Assembly (NCBI GenBank): GCA_903917955.1
Contig: CAIXCO010000048.1
Coordinates: forward strand, 1-25,780
Direction: 5' to 3'
Length of the DNA: 25,780 bases
Source: an uncultured Chlorobiaceae bacterium
GTDB taxonomy: Bacteria > Bacteroidota > Chlorobiia > Chlorobiales > Chlorobiaceae
In this document: positions 1 to 7,820 of the stretch, one piece after another
How positions within the stretch are numbered: the first letter of the stretch is position 1
How the letters are laid out: each line of letters starts with the position of its first letter
Program-made: the position numbers and the translations under genes
Notes under the pieces: model-generated
What the model was told of the DNA's origin: nothing
What the model saw: only the letters and a program-made list of their open reading frames with translations
Databases searched by the model: none

Positions 1-885
1 CCGGAAGAGGTGCTTGTTGCATCAACCGGCGTTATTGGCCAGCTCCTGCCGATGGAGAGGGTGCTCAACGGTATCTCCGCCCTTCCCTCCACCCTGCAGC
101 GCGAGTCAGCTCATGATGTGGCACGAGCCATTATGACCACCGATACCTTTCCAAAATTTTTCACACTCGACGTTCAGCTTTCGGGCGGCAGTGTCCGTTT
201 GAGTGGCATCGCCAAAGGCTCCGGGATGATTTGCCCGAACATGGCCACCATGCTCGCCATTCTTGCTACTGATGCGTCAATAGCTCCTGACAGCCTTCAG
301 AAAGCGCTGAAGCTTGCAAACCAGAAGAGTTTCAACGCCATTACGGTCGATGGCGATACAAGTACAAACGATATGGTCTCCATTTTTGCAAGCGGCACCG
401 GCCCTGAAATTCTAGCCGAGAGCGCCGATTTTGCCCTCTTTTGCCAAGCGCTTGAAGCATTGATGGCCTTTCTTGCCAAGCTCATTGTCATTGATGGAGA
501 GGGTGCCACAAAACTGGTCACCATCACTGTCGAAGGGGCGGTTGATGACCGGGAGGCAGAGCTTGCAGCCAGAACCATTGCGCAGTCGAGCCTGGTGAAA
601 ACAGCCATTCACGGAGAGGATGCAAACTGGGGCAGAATCGTTGCAGCAGCAGGTCGTTCTGGCGCGCGTTTCAACCAGGAGGAGCTTGAACTTCATTTTA
701 ACGATCTGGCCATCCTCAAGCCGGGTTTTATTGCCGACTTCTCGGAAACTGAGGCATCCAGGGTTATGGCAAAAGATTCGTATACCATCACACTCCGTCT
801 GGGCTGCGGCCCGGGGCGAGCAACCGTGTGGAGCTGCGATTTGAGCAAAGAGTATGTCGACATCAACGGAAGCTACAGAAGCTGA
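1..885 (+). CDS. argJ: Glutamate N-acetyltransferase / amino-acid acetyltransferase ArgJ (5' partial)
   Basis: Bifunctional ArgJ moves the acetyl group from N-acetylornithine to glutamate, giving the cyclic arginine pathway. The reading frame is open from base 1, so the true start lies upstream; the GTG at 10 is internal. The family's self-cleavage site is visible as NMATML, with the nucleophilic threonine encoded at 247-249, which would split the precursor into alpha and beta chains. The beta-chain motif HGEDANWGRI and a C-terminal DINGSYRS are typical. It is the first visible gene of an arg cluster, 35 bp before argB, and argC probably lies upstream (inference). The presence of ArgJ implies that free ornithine is made here, which supports calling the carbamoyltransferase downstream an ornithine enzyme. 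Confidence 0.95.
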   Translation, partial: PEEVLVASTGVIGQLLPMERVLNGISALPSTLQRESAHDVARAIMTTDTFPKFFTLDVQLSGGSVRLSGIAKGSGMICPNMATMLAILATDASIAPDSLQKALKLANQKSFNAITVDGDTSTNDMVSIFASGTGPEILAESADFALFCQALEALMAFLAKLIVIDGEGATKLVTITVEGAVDDREAELAARTIAQSSLVKTAIHGEDANWGRIVAAAGRSGARFNQEELELHFNDLAILKPGFIADFSETEASRVMAKDSYTITLRLGCGPGRATVWSCDLSKEYVDINGSYRS

Positions 886-920
886 CACTTCCCTTAACCA
901 TCAAGAGCAATTTTTCCGCA

Positions 921-1835
921 ATGGAGACCTTACCGTGCAATGAACTCAATTTGGCCAGAAAAGCCCCCCATGCCGCTATCGGGCCAGTGCTTATTGAGGC
1001 GTTACCCTATATTCGCAAGTTTGAAGGGAAGACCTTTGTGATTAAATATGGCGGTGCCGCCATGAAAGATTCCTGCCTTAAAAGCAGCTTTGCCCAGAAT
1101 GTTACCCTTCTGCGGAAAGTAGGTATCAAGATTGTGCTGGTGCACGGCGGAGGCGACGCCATTACAAAAACAGCTGAAAAGCTTGGAATCACGTCACGCT
1201 TTTTGCACGGACGCAGGGTTACCGACAAAGAGATGATCTCGGTTATCCAGATGACCCTTGCCGGAAAGGTGAACCAGGATATAGTTCAGTTGATCAGCGA
1301 GCATGGCGGCAAGGCGGTGGGTGTTACCGGCCTTGATGCCGATACCATCAAAGCTCTGCCCCACCCGAATGCTGAAACACTTGGCCTGGTGGGTGAGGTC
1401 GAGCAGATCAACACCGGCTACATTGATCTGCTCTGCGGTGCAGGACTCATTCCGGTCATCGCCCCGACAGGGTTTGACGACAAAGGAAATATCTACAACA
1501 TCAACGCTGATGATGCCGCAAGCGGTATTGCCATTGCCCTGAAAGCTGAAAAGCTCATCTACGTCAGTGATGTCGCAGGCATTCATGTGGGCGATAGAAT
1601 TCTCAAAACCATCTCTAAGGGCGAAGCCGCAGACTTTATTGAACAGGGAATCATTTCTGGCGGCATGATTCCTAAAGTTCTCTCGGCATTCAAAACGCTC
1701 GACAGTGGGGTCGGAAAAGTTCATCTCATTGACGGAAAATCAACACATTCACTCCTGCTCGAAATATTCACGCATGAAGGAGTTGGCACCCAGTTTATTG
1801 CGGAGCAGGAGAGTGATCAATTTTTAAACAGGTAA
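921..1835 (+). CDS. argB: Acetylglutamate kinase ArgB
   Basis: Phosphorylates N-acetylglutamate in the second step of arginine synthesis and is the usual feedback-control point. The ATG at 921 gives 304 aa, close to the family length; the frame stays open upstream to 828 but that would overlap argJ and add non-family sequence. Amino-acid kinase motifs are present: VIKYGG (about residues 40-45), VLVHGGGDA (about 72-80) for phosphate binding, and NINADDAA near residue 195 for substrate and nucleotide contacts. There is no clear Shine-Dalgarno sequence at 921, only a weak AAGAG farther upstream, so the start is supported by homology rather than by a ribosome site. argF follows after 4 bp, indicating an operon. 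Confidence 0.94.
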   Translation: METLPCNELNLARKAPHAAIGPVLIEALPYIRKFEGKTFVIKYGGAAMKDSCLKSSFAQNVTLLRKVGIKIVLVHGGGDAITKTAEKLGITSRFLHGRRVTDKEMISVIQMTLAGKVNQDIVQLISEHGGKAVGVTGLDADTIKALPHPNAETLGLVGEVEQINTGYIDLLCGAGLIPVIAPTGFDDKGNIYNINADDAASGIAIALKAEKLIYVSDVAGIHVGDRILKTISKGEAADFIEQGIISGGMIPKVLSAFKTLDSGVGKVHLIDGKSTHSLLLEIFTHEGVGTQFIAEQESDQFLNR

Positions 1836-1839
1836 AGGC

Positions 1840-2856
1840 ATGGAAGATATTCAAAAAAAGAAGGCCCCCGCTAAACGTGATTTTCTTGGCTTTTCACCGC
1901 TTGATGGCAGCAAGATTATTGAGTTGTTCGACTACTCCCTCTATATCAAGAAAAAAAGGAAAGAGCACTCCGCCGATACGCCATTTCTGCCACTGCGCAA
2001 CAAAACAGTAGCCATGATTTTCAGCAAGCCCTCACTGAGAACAAGGGTCTCTTTTGAAATCGGCATCCATGAGCTGGGGGGATATGCCATCAACCTCGAT
2101 GGCCAATCCATTGGTCTTGGCTCACGCGAATCGGTACAGGATGTGGCACAACTGCTCTCCCGCTACAACGATGCCATCGTCGCCCGCCTACACGAACATG
2201 CAATCATCGAAGGGCTTGCTGAGCACGCCTCTATTCCGGTTATCAATGCACTGACCGATCTGTCGCACCCCTGCCAGATACTGGCCGACGCATTCACGCT
2301 CTACGAAAAGTCTCTGTGGCATGAGGGAATCAAGGTGGTCTTTGTCGGGGATGGCAACAATGTGGCCAATTCATGGATAGAGCTGGCCGGAATGCTCCCC
2401 TTTCACTTTGTGCTTGCCTGCCCGGAAGGGTACATGCCAAACGAGGGAGTGCTCAAAGCCGCCCGCCAGAAAGGGATCAGCCGCATCGAGATTCTGCACG
2501 ACCCGAAAGAGGCGGTGGCCAACGCCGATGTGCTCTATACTGATGTCTGGACCAGTATGGGAAAGGAGAAAGAGATAGAGGAACGCCTCAAGATCTTCTC
2601 CCCCTTTCAGATTAACCGGGCCCTGCTTGCGGAGGCAAAACCCGGTGCAGTGGTCATGCACTGTATGCCCGCACACCGTGGCCAGGAGATAAGCGCTGAA
2701 GTGATGGACGGGCCGCACTCTATCATCCTTGACGAGGCCGAAAACCGCCTGCATGTCCAGAAAGCGCTACTGGTGAAGCTGCTCAACCATGACGAGTACA
2801 GGAAATTTCACCTGACGCACCGGTTGCTGAATGCCGCAAAAAAAATCAGGAGTTGA
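1840..2856 (+). CDS. argF: Ornithine carbamoyltransferase ArgF
   Basis: Transfers carbamoyl from carbamoyl phosphate to ornithine to give citrulline. The 338-aa protein shows the carbamoyl-phosphate loop SKPSLRTR (residues 62-69; the family's STRTR region with Leu in the second position), the HPCQ motif (143-146), DVWTSMG (235-241) and the ornithine-binding HCMPAHRG (274-281). HCMPA with HPCQ favours ornithine over aspartate or the acetyl/succinyl-ornithine enzymes of Bacteroidetes, and agrees with argJ in the same operon. The start lies 4 bp after argB with TAAAGG just upstream. The N-terminus has a Lys-rich extension of about 12 residues before the domain. The argR start is downstream of the stop by 16 bp. 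Confidence 0.94.
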   Translation: MEDIQKKKAPAKRDFLGFSPLDGSKIIELFDYSLYIKKKRKEHSADTPFLPLRNKTVAMIFSKPSLRTRVSFEIGIHELGGYAINLDGQSIGLGSRESVQDVAQLLSRYNDAIVARLHEHAIIEGLAEHASIPVINALTDLSHPCQILADAFTLYEKSLWHEGIKVVFVGDGNNVANSWIELAGMLPFHFVLACPEGYMPNEGVLKAARQKGISRIEILHDPKEAVANADVLYTDVWTSMGKEKEIEERLKIFSPFQINRALLAEAKPGAVVMHCMPAHRGQEISAEVMDGPHSIILDEAENRLHVQKALLVKLLNHDEYRKFHLTHRLLNAAKKIRS

Positions 2857-2872
2857 CAGGGGTGAGAGGAGA

Positions 2873-3319
2873 ATGAACAAGTATGCACGGCAACTGAAAA
2901 TCAGGGAGATTCTTCATCAACACACGGTTGGCAATCAGCATGACCTTTTGCAACTGCTCAGGGATTCCGGTATGCAGGTCGCCCAGGCCACCCTTTCACG
3001 CGACTGCGCTGAACTCGGTATTATCCGTTCCAGAACCAACGGAAACTATAAAATGGTTCTGGCGGATGATGATGCCGACAAGATTATCCAGGGGCTCGTC
3101 GGTATTGAGGTACTTTCAATCAATTCCAATGAAACCTCTATCATCATCATGACCCTTCCCGGCAGGGCCCACGGCGTCGGCTCCTGGCTCGATCAACTCA
3201 AAAGCCCGCTTATTCTTGGTACCATAGCGGGAGATGACACACTTCTTGTACTTCCCTCCTCAGTGCAGAACATTTCAGCACTGAAATCCTATATTCATAA
3301 AAATCTTTCCAAAAACTGA
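2873..3319 (+). CDS. argR: Arginine repressor ArgR
   Basis: Arginine-sensing transcription factor of the ArgR/AhrC family, normally a hexamer that binds ARG boxes. From ATG 2873 the protein has 148 aa, the usual size; an upstream in-frame start at 2831 lies inside argF and is unlikely. A purine-rich GAGAGGAG stretch directly precedes the chosen start. The N-terminal winged helix carries the recognition motif ATLSRDCAELGI (SRD at 42-44), and the C-terminal oligomerization and arginine-binding domain carries GTIAGDDT (116-123). It sits inside the operon it presumably controls, so autoregulation is likely (inference). I could not identify a convincing ARG box in the window; the main promoter is probably upstream of base 1. 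Confidence 0.94.
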   Translation: MNKYARQLKIREILHQHTVGNQHDLLQLLRDSGMQVAQATLSRDCAELGIIRSRTNGNYKMVLADDDADKIIQGLVGIEVLSINSNETSIIIMTLPGRAHGVGSWLDQLKSPLILGTIAGDDTLLVLPSSVQNISALKSYIHKNLSKN

Positions 3320-3335
3320 TAATTCACTACACACC

Positions 3336-4538
3336 ATGAGCAAGGAAAAAATTGCAATAGCCTATTCCGGTGGACTCGATACCTCCATCATGATCAAATG
3401 GCTGAAAGACAAATATGATGCCGAAATTGTTGCCGTTACCGGTAATCTTGGCCAGCAGAAAGAGATCGAAAACCTCGAATCAAAAGCTATCTCCACAGGC
3501 GCCTCAAAATTCCAGTTTCTTGATTTGCGCAAAGAGTTTGTTGAAGAGTACATCTGGCGTGCACTCAAGGCTGGCGCCCTCTATGAGGATGTCTATCCGC
3601 TTGCGACCGCACTTGGACGTCCCCTGCTTGCAAAAGCGATTGTCGATACCGCCCTCGCTGAAGGCTGCACCATGCTCGCCCACGGCTGCACAGGAAAAGG
3701 GAACGACCAGGTTCGCTTTGAAGTGACCTTTGCCTCACTTGCCCCTCACCTCAAGGTACTTGCTCCCCTGCGCGAATGGGAGTTCACCTCAAGGGAGGCT
3801 GAAATTGCCTACGCGCTTGAGCACAACATCCAAGTCTCTGCCACCAAGAAAAACCCCTACTCTATTGACGAGAACATCTGGGGAATCAGCATTGAGTGCG
3901 GTGTGCTCGAAGATCCAATGGTTGCACCTCCCGAAGATGCCTACCAGATCACCACGTCACCTGAAAATGCGCCGAACACTCCGACCGTTGTTGAGATTGA
4001 ATTTGAAAAAGGTATTCCCCTCTCTCTCGACGGCAAAAAGATGAGCGGCCTTGACCTCATCATCCGCCTCAATGAAATCGGTGCAGCCAATGGCGTCGGA
4101 CGTCTCGACATGATCGAGAACCGCGTTGTCGGCATCAAGTCACGCGAAATTTACGAAGCCCCGGCAGCAACCATCCTGCACTTCGCCCATCGCGAACTCG
4201 AACGCCTTACGCTCGAAAAATCGGTCTTCCAGTACAAGAAGAACATCAGCCAGGACTACGCAAACATCATCTATAACGGACTCTGGTTCTCACCAATGAG
4301 AAAGGCTCTTGATGCCTTTGTGGATGAAACGCAGAACCCGGTGACCGGTCTTGTGCGCCTCAAGCTTTACAAAGGTGGTGTTACCCTGCTTGGCCGCAAC
4401 TCCCCGTACTCGCTCTACAACGAAGCGCTTGCCACCTACACCGAAGCCGACACCTTCAACCACAAGGCCGCAGCGGGCTTCATCCACCTCTATGGACTTG
4501 GGCTGAAAACCTACAGCGAAGTGCACTCCGCCAAATAA
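3336..4538 (+). CDS. argG: Argininosuccinate synthase ArgG
   Basis: Joins citrulline and aspartate with ATP to make argininosuccinate. The 400-aa length is typical. The N-type ATP pyrophosphatase loop AYSGGLDTS is at residues 9-17, and HGCTGKGNDQVRFE and the SIDENIWGISIECG region follow in the expected order. The gap from argR is 16 bp without a good ribosome site. Its functional partner argH is not adjacent but lies 13 kb away at 17473, after an accessory block on the opposite strand. The gene ends facing the HNH nuclease gene, with a hairpin between them. Confidence 0.96.
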   Translation: MSKEKIAIAYSGGLDTSIMIKWLKDKYDAEIVAVTGNLGQQKEIENLESKAISTGASKFQFLDLRKEFVEEYIWRALKAGALYEDVYPLATALGRPLLAKAIVDTALAEGCTMLAHGCTGKGNDQVRFEVTFASLAPHLKVLAPLREWEFTSREAEIAYALEHNIQVSATKKNPYSIDENIWGISIECGVLEDPMVAPPEDAYQITTSPENAPNTPTVVEIEFEKGIPLSLDGKKMSGLDLIIRLNEIGAANGVGRLDMIENRVVGIKSREIYEAPAATILHFAHRELERLTLEKSVFQYKKNISQDYANIIYNGLWFSPMRKALDAFVDETQNPVTGLVRLKLYKGGVTLLGRNSPYSLYNEALATYTEADTFNHKAAAGFIHLYGLGLKTYSEVHSAK

Positions 4539-4557
4539 GAGCCCCCCTTTCAGTCTC

Positions 4558-4589
4558 CCGTGCAGGCCATTGTTTCCCGACCTGCACGG
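4558..4589. terminator. Hairpin between convergent argG and ptuB-like gene
   Basis: A perfect 9-bp inverted repeat (CCGTGCAGG / CCTGCACGG) with a 14-nt loop lies in the 67-bp gap between the argG stop and the end of the HNH gene. It could end transcripts from both sides. No T-run follows on either strand, so intrinsic termination would be weak; the position rather than the sequence is the main support. Confidence 0.4.
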
Positions 4590-4605
4590 CGGTGGCTTGT
4601 ACCCT

Positions 4606-5325
4606 CTACACAGGATCAAGGGTATCATCAGGATTACGAGCCACTGGTTCAAACTGGTCATTAACAAAATCATTCCCGTTCAGATGAAATGCTGGACAGG
4701 AAATCAATGATTTTTTCACGGCATCTACATCAGTAAAAACCGCTAACCATATTGAGATAAAACCGCTGCTGCAGGCCAGCCTTACAATTGCATCAAGAGT
4801 AATTTTTTTATGATGATATTCAATCAGACTGTCAATGGCGTATTTCAGGGTTTGCATTTTTTCAAGCCATCTCGGATCAGATTCGCCAGAAACAGTGACC
4901 TGTTTATTCAGACCGTATAACCGGATTAACCGTATGGCTTTTGCTCGCTGATTTCTGTTCAGTGTACCTGAAGGCTTGACAAATGGCAAGGCAGTACCAT
5001 ACTCAAAAGCAAAAGCTGTATTATGAAGATGCGGCCAATAATACATAGCCCTGTATGGAGACAATGGCGTTTTGCTCCCTTTACTGGAATTACACGAATT
5101 ACAAGCCAATAAAAAATTGTCCCAATCAGACTCAAATTTTGGATACTTTTTTCTCGGCAGGATATGCTCAATTGCCAAAGCGTTGGTTACTCTCATTTCA
5201 CACAGATGACAGTAAGTACCTGTTCTTTCCTTCAGAAAAGGTATCGCCTTGGTCCAATCAGTAAATATTTTTCTTATCCCTCGAACAGGGGTAACTGGCC
5301 AATTACCTTTATTAATCGGTCTCAT
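4606..5325 (-). CDS. ptuB: HNH endonuclease, PtuB-like (Septu-type defence)
   Basis: A 239-aa predicted nuclease. Near the N-terminus it has an HNH/zinc-ribbon signature: CHLC (Cys39, Cys42), AIEHILP (His54 as the likely general base), Asn70 and CNSC (Cys75, Cys78), the pattern of the PtuB/TIGR02646 family found next to AAA ATPases. The rest is helical and not otherwise recognised. Its start overlaps the end of the ATPase gene by 14 bp, with AAGG upstream of the ATG, so translation is probably coupled. In Septu systems PtuA and PtuB form a complex that restricts phage; in some retrons (Ec78 type) the same pair is the effector. The assignment is from motif and operon pattern, not a search. Sequence here looks more AT-rich than the arg genes, consistent with transfer. 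Confidence 0.8.
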   Translation of the reverse strand: MRPINKGNWPVTPVRGIRKIFTDWTKAIPFLKERTGTYCHLCEMRVTNALAIEHILPRKKYPKFESDWDNFLLACNSCNSSKGSKTPLSPYRAMYYWPHLHNTAFAFEYGTALPFVKPSGTLNRNQRAKAIRLIRLYGLNKQVTVSGESDPRWLEKMQTLKYAIDSLIEYHHKKITLDAIVRLACSSGFISIWLAVFTDVDAVKKSLISCPAFHLNGNDFVNDQFEPVARNPDDTLDPV

Positions 5326-6616
5326 CTTTATCCTTACTCTCTAAATAGGCCTTATAGACCGGATCATTCGTTTCATTTTTTATTACATGTCCAAGCAGGT
5401 CACTCACTTTTTGATAATCTTCAAGCGAGAAAACCTTGTTACCTTTTTCAATTTCAGATAATTGCTTTTTAGCTTTATTGTAACGCACATCAAAATCATC
5501 ACTGCGAATATTTACAACACCCATAATGCCTGTTGCCACTTTGCTTAAGGGTAGATCTTCAGGAAATTCGACAAAATCCTCTTTGTCAAGGTTTCTAAGT
5601 TCATCACATTTAAGACTTTGTACGATAAAGGGCGAGTGTGTCGTCGCTATAAACTGAATTGCAGGAAACGTTTTTTTTAAATCAGAGACGACTCTTCTTT
5701 GCCAATTTGGATGAAGATGCAAGTCGATTTCGTCAATCAAGACGATTCCCGGGGTTTGTTTAATCGCGTTTCTCCCCAAGTGCGGATTGAGTTTGATACA
5801 TCGATAAGCAATATCAGAAACCATACCAATAATGTTACGATAACCATCGCTCAGTTGACTGAAAAGTAATTTTTCATCACTCCCTTCAGGTGATTCAAAA
5901 AGACCAACAAGATCATCATCCTTAAAACTGAATGCCATTTCCTTCCAATGATTGTCAGGTATCATAGAAATGACACATTCATTGAAGGTTTCCAGAAATA
6001 ATTTATCACTCTCCTGGTTAAACTTTCTTACTTCATCTTCATAGGTTTTATACCAGGAGAGAAACTCTTTACTTGAAGATTTAGGTGACAGGCAATTTAT
6101 ATAGGCCATGGCAACACCCTCTTCCTGTTTCTTGTACCCGGTTTTCTTTTTTTCATGTTCTGCCCAAAGTCGTCCTGTGCCATGATAAGCGATTACCGGA
6201 AAGGTAACGCCTCCTCCAGCACGACTTTTGACAAGCATCTTTTCAGCCTCTTTTTCAATATTTTTTGCCCCAATAAATGAAGTCCTTGTTGTACTCGTAA
6301 TTTTTGGAACACTGATAATGCTCTCCATTTCCTTGCCATTGAGAACGGAAACAAAAGCGATTTCACCTGGAAGCTGAGGGCGGGGTTGCCCCTCAATGGT
6401 TTTTACCAGAATTTCATTTCTATTGATTCCTCTGGCTTCGCCATGCGCAACATCTATACCTCGTAAAAAACTGCCTGCGGCTATGGCCAATGCATCCAAT
6501 ACCGAAGTTTTCCCTTTGGCGTTATCTCCAATAAAAACAGTAAACCCTGGATTCAAAACAAAGGTTTTAGAGGCAAAACCTTTGAAATTTTTTACTTCTA
6601 TTTTTCTTATCAGCAT
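5312..6616 (-). CDS. ptuA: AAA/ABC-type ATPase, PtuA-like (Septu-type defence)
   Basis: A 434-aa SMC/ABC-like ATPase. Visible motifs: Walker A GDNAKGKT (residues 30-37), a YHGTGRLW stretch (about 144-151) common in this ATPase group, signature-like LSDGYR (255-260), Walker B VLIDEIDLHLHP with Asp295 and Glu296, and the switch histidine in ATTHSPF (His327). It lacks a TOPRIM domain, so it is not an OLD nuclease; the nuclease activity is supplied by the overlapping HNH gene. This ATPase-plus-HNH pairing is the Septu arrangement. It lies 191 bp downstream of the TIR variable-protein gene on the same strand and could share its transcript or have its own promoter. Low G+C by eye compared with the arg genes. 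Confidence 0.82.
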   Translation of the reverse strand: MLIRKIEVKNFKGFASKTFVLNPGFTVFIGDNAKGKTSVLDALAIAAGSFLRGIDVAHGEARGINRNEILVKTIEGQPRPQLPGEIAFVSVLNGKEMESIISVPKITSTTRTSFIGAKNIEKEAEKMLVKSRAGGGVTFPVIAYHGTGRLWAEHEKKKTGYKKQEEGVAMAYINCLSPKSSSKEFLSWYKTYEDEVRKFNQESDKLFLETFNECVISMIPDNHWKEMAFSFKDDDLVGLFESPEGSDEKLLFSQLSDGYRNIIGMVSDIAYRCIKLNPHLGRNAIKQTPGIVLIDEIDLHLHPNWQRRVVSDLKKTFPAIQFIATTHSPFIVQSLKCDELRNLDKEDFVEFPEDLPLSKVATGIMGVVNIRSDDFDVRYNKAKKQLSEIEKGNKVFSLEDYQKVSDLLGHVIKNETNDPVYKAYLESKDKDETD

Positions 6617-6703
6617 TGCAATCTGTGGTATCTTTGCAAAAAAAGGTTAAAAAACGAGCCGCCTGTTTTTGTAGTTTTCCCTGACAAGAGCAACTCTCCG
6701 GTA

Positions 6704-6731
6704 CATTACAAACTCCGTGAAGTTTGTAATG
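6704..6731. repeat. Perfect 11-bp inverted repeat between VP1 and ptuA
   Basis: CATTACAAACT and AGTTTGTAATG form an 11-bp perfect stem around a 6-nt loop, in the 191-bp gap between the TIR gene and the ATPase gene. It abuts the end of the 85-bp block shared with the VR2 flank, sharing its last base. There is no following T-run. It could be an attenuator or weak terminator, an operator, or a trace of the event that placed the VR1 flank here. Confidence 0.5.
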
Positions 6732-6815
6732 CCATACCAAAAATATTTTTGACAGGGGGCAAAAGCCCCCTGTACCCCCAGAGGTTAATTGTTAAATGGA
6801 TAAATGGTTAAAAAG
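6731..6815 (-). repeat. DGR target-site flank of VR1 (85 bp, with hairpin)
   Basis: Directly 3' of VR1 in coding direction, this 85-bp stretch matches 9748-9832 next to VR2 with one mismatch (6751 versus 9768) and is absent next to TR. It contains the VP1 stop codon and a GC-rich hairpin at 6752-6773: 9-bp stem ACAGGGGGC/GCCCCCTGT with a 4-nt A (or T on the other strand) loop. A short GC-rich stem with a 4-nt loop just downstream of the VR is needed for efficient homing in the Bordetella phage BPP-1 DGR, so this is the likely target-recognition element. The block ends in GGTATGGC, the first bases of avd in the other copy. Confidence 0.85.
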
Positions 6816-7710
6816 CCCGGACAGGCCGCACCCGCCACTCGTTGATCTTGCTGTCGTTGATCTGGAACCCGTTGTCGAAAAACTGGATCCATGCGACGAT
6901 TGCATAGTCCTCCGTAGAACTCCAGTAGACGCCGGAAGCAAAACCGCCAACAGCACTACGGTTGAGATAGAGCTGATTCAACTCCTCCTTGCTCGGCAAA
7001 TACCAGTCGCTATAACCATTTTCCCGCAAATCGCTGCACGCTTTTTTCGCTGCATTCCAATTGTATTTATCCTCACCTGGCAAATCGGCTTCGGCGGCTA
7101 TCAGGCCATGCTCACCGGTAGCATCAAGAAAAGCGACTTTGCCGCCGCCATACCTGTCGCCAATCGCAAGTGTTTTTGAGTTCGCTGATTTTTGTTGGGC
7201 GGAAGTATCTCCCTTGAGTGAGACTGATGTTGCCCTTGGAATCGGACTTGGCCCTGAAACGACTGACACTACACTTTGAACAATTGAGGGTGAAACTCGC
7301 GATGATGATAGCTTGTCAGGTAACGGGATAATTTCGTTAATAGCAGTGATGAGTTGCTGAAACTCAAGATTATCACTGTTTTTTTTCCAGTTTGAGAGAT
7401 CGGCAGCCTGGATATGACCAAGTCCAAACGGCGGCTTGACTGCATCAAGCAAAAGTGGAATCAAAATATTTCGATTAAGAGCCTCATCAGCTTCTATATG
7501 AACCCAATTAGACTTTATTGAATCAGATGACCAAGCAACAAGCACGCAACTCGACTCATCAAGTTTCTCTTTGAGATAAATCCGCCATTGTTTACCGATT
7601 GGAGTTTTTTTATCAATAAAAACACTCCAACCTCGCTTTTCAAGCTCTTGTGCAATTGGTATGACGCGCTCTATGTCTTCATGGGCGTAGCTGAAAAAAA
7701 TGTCGGACAT
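6808..7710 (-). CDS. TIR-domain DGR variable protein (VP1)
   Basis: A 300-aa protein from ATG 7710: TIR domain, short Ser/Val-rich linker, then a C-type-lectin-like DUF1566/Lcl domain whose end is VR1. The TIR domain begins with DIFFSYAHED (residues 3-12) and has NWVHIE (about 68-73), a WxxxE motif whose glutamate is the catalytic residue in NAD+-cleaving TIRs. The lectin-like domain starts near LAIGDRYGGGKVAF (about 181) and ends in the conserved EWRVRPVRAF. No signal peptide or membrane segment is seen, so it is probably cytoplasmic. Upstream in-frame starts exist: ATG 7746 with GGAG close upstream, and TTG 7758; 7710 is chosen because the TIR fold starts there. It lies 110 bp after the reverse transcriptase. 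Role in immunity is inferred from TIR family knowledge; the ligand is unknown. Confidence 0.9.
   Translation of the reverse strand: MSDIFFSYAHEDIERVIPIAQELEKRGWSVFIDKKTPIGKQWRIYLKEKLDESSCVLVAWSSDSIKSNWVHIEADEALNRNILIPLLLDAVKPPFGLGHIQAADLSNWKKNSDNLEFQQLITAINEIIPLPDKLSSSRVSPSIVQSVVSVVSGPSPIPRATSVSLKGDTSAQQKSANSKTLAIGDRYGGGKVAFLDATGEHGLIAAEADLPGEDKYNWNAAKKACSDLRENGYSDWYLPSKEELNQLYLNRSAVGGFASGVYWSSTEDYAIVAWIQFFDNGFQINDSKINEWRVRPVRAF
6816..6957 (-). repeat. DGR variable repeat VR1 (3' end of TIR gene)
   Basis: 142 bp aligned without gaps to TR 9104-9245. I count 14 differences, all at TR adenines (coding strand): 10 A-to-T, 4 A-to-G. They change 11 of the 14 template Asn codons, giving Asp, Tyr, Ile, Val, Ile, Phe, Phe, Ile, Asp, Ser, Ile in protein order; three stay Asn. 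The 25-bp 3' and 45-bp 5' ends are identical to TR. Confidence 0.95.
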
Positions 7711-7820
7711 GAATTCACGGTTGACTCTGTTATGGCAACTCTCCATTATCTCCGCCAATATAGCCTTTTCCCTCTTTTTAATGCAAAGTCAAGTATGATG
7801 TTGGTGATTTTTGCCACTTG

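Noticed and set aside
412..888. 158-codon minus-strand frame within argJ
   Set aside because: Shadow of the argJ coding sequence with no motifs of its own.
6752..6773. VR flank hairpin as an ordinary intrinsic terminator
   Set aside because: The stem is GC-rich, but the following bases are not a clean T-run, and its duplicate occurs only beside VRs; a DGR target-site role explains it better, though some termination is possible.
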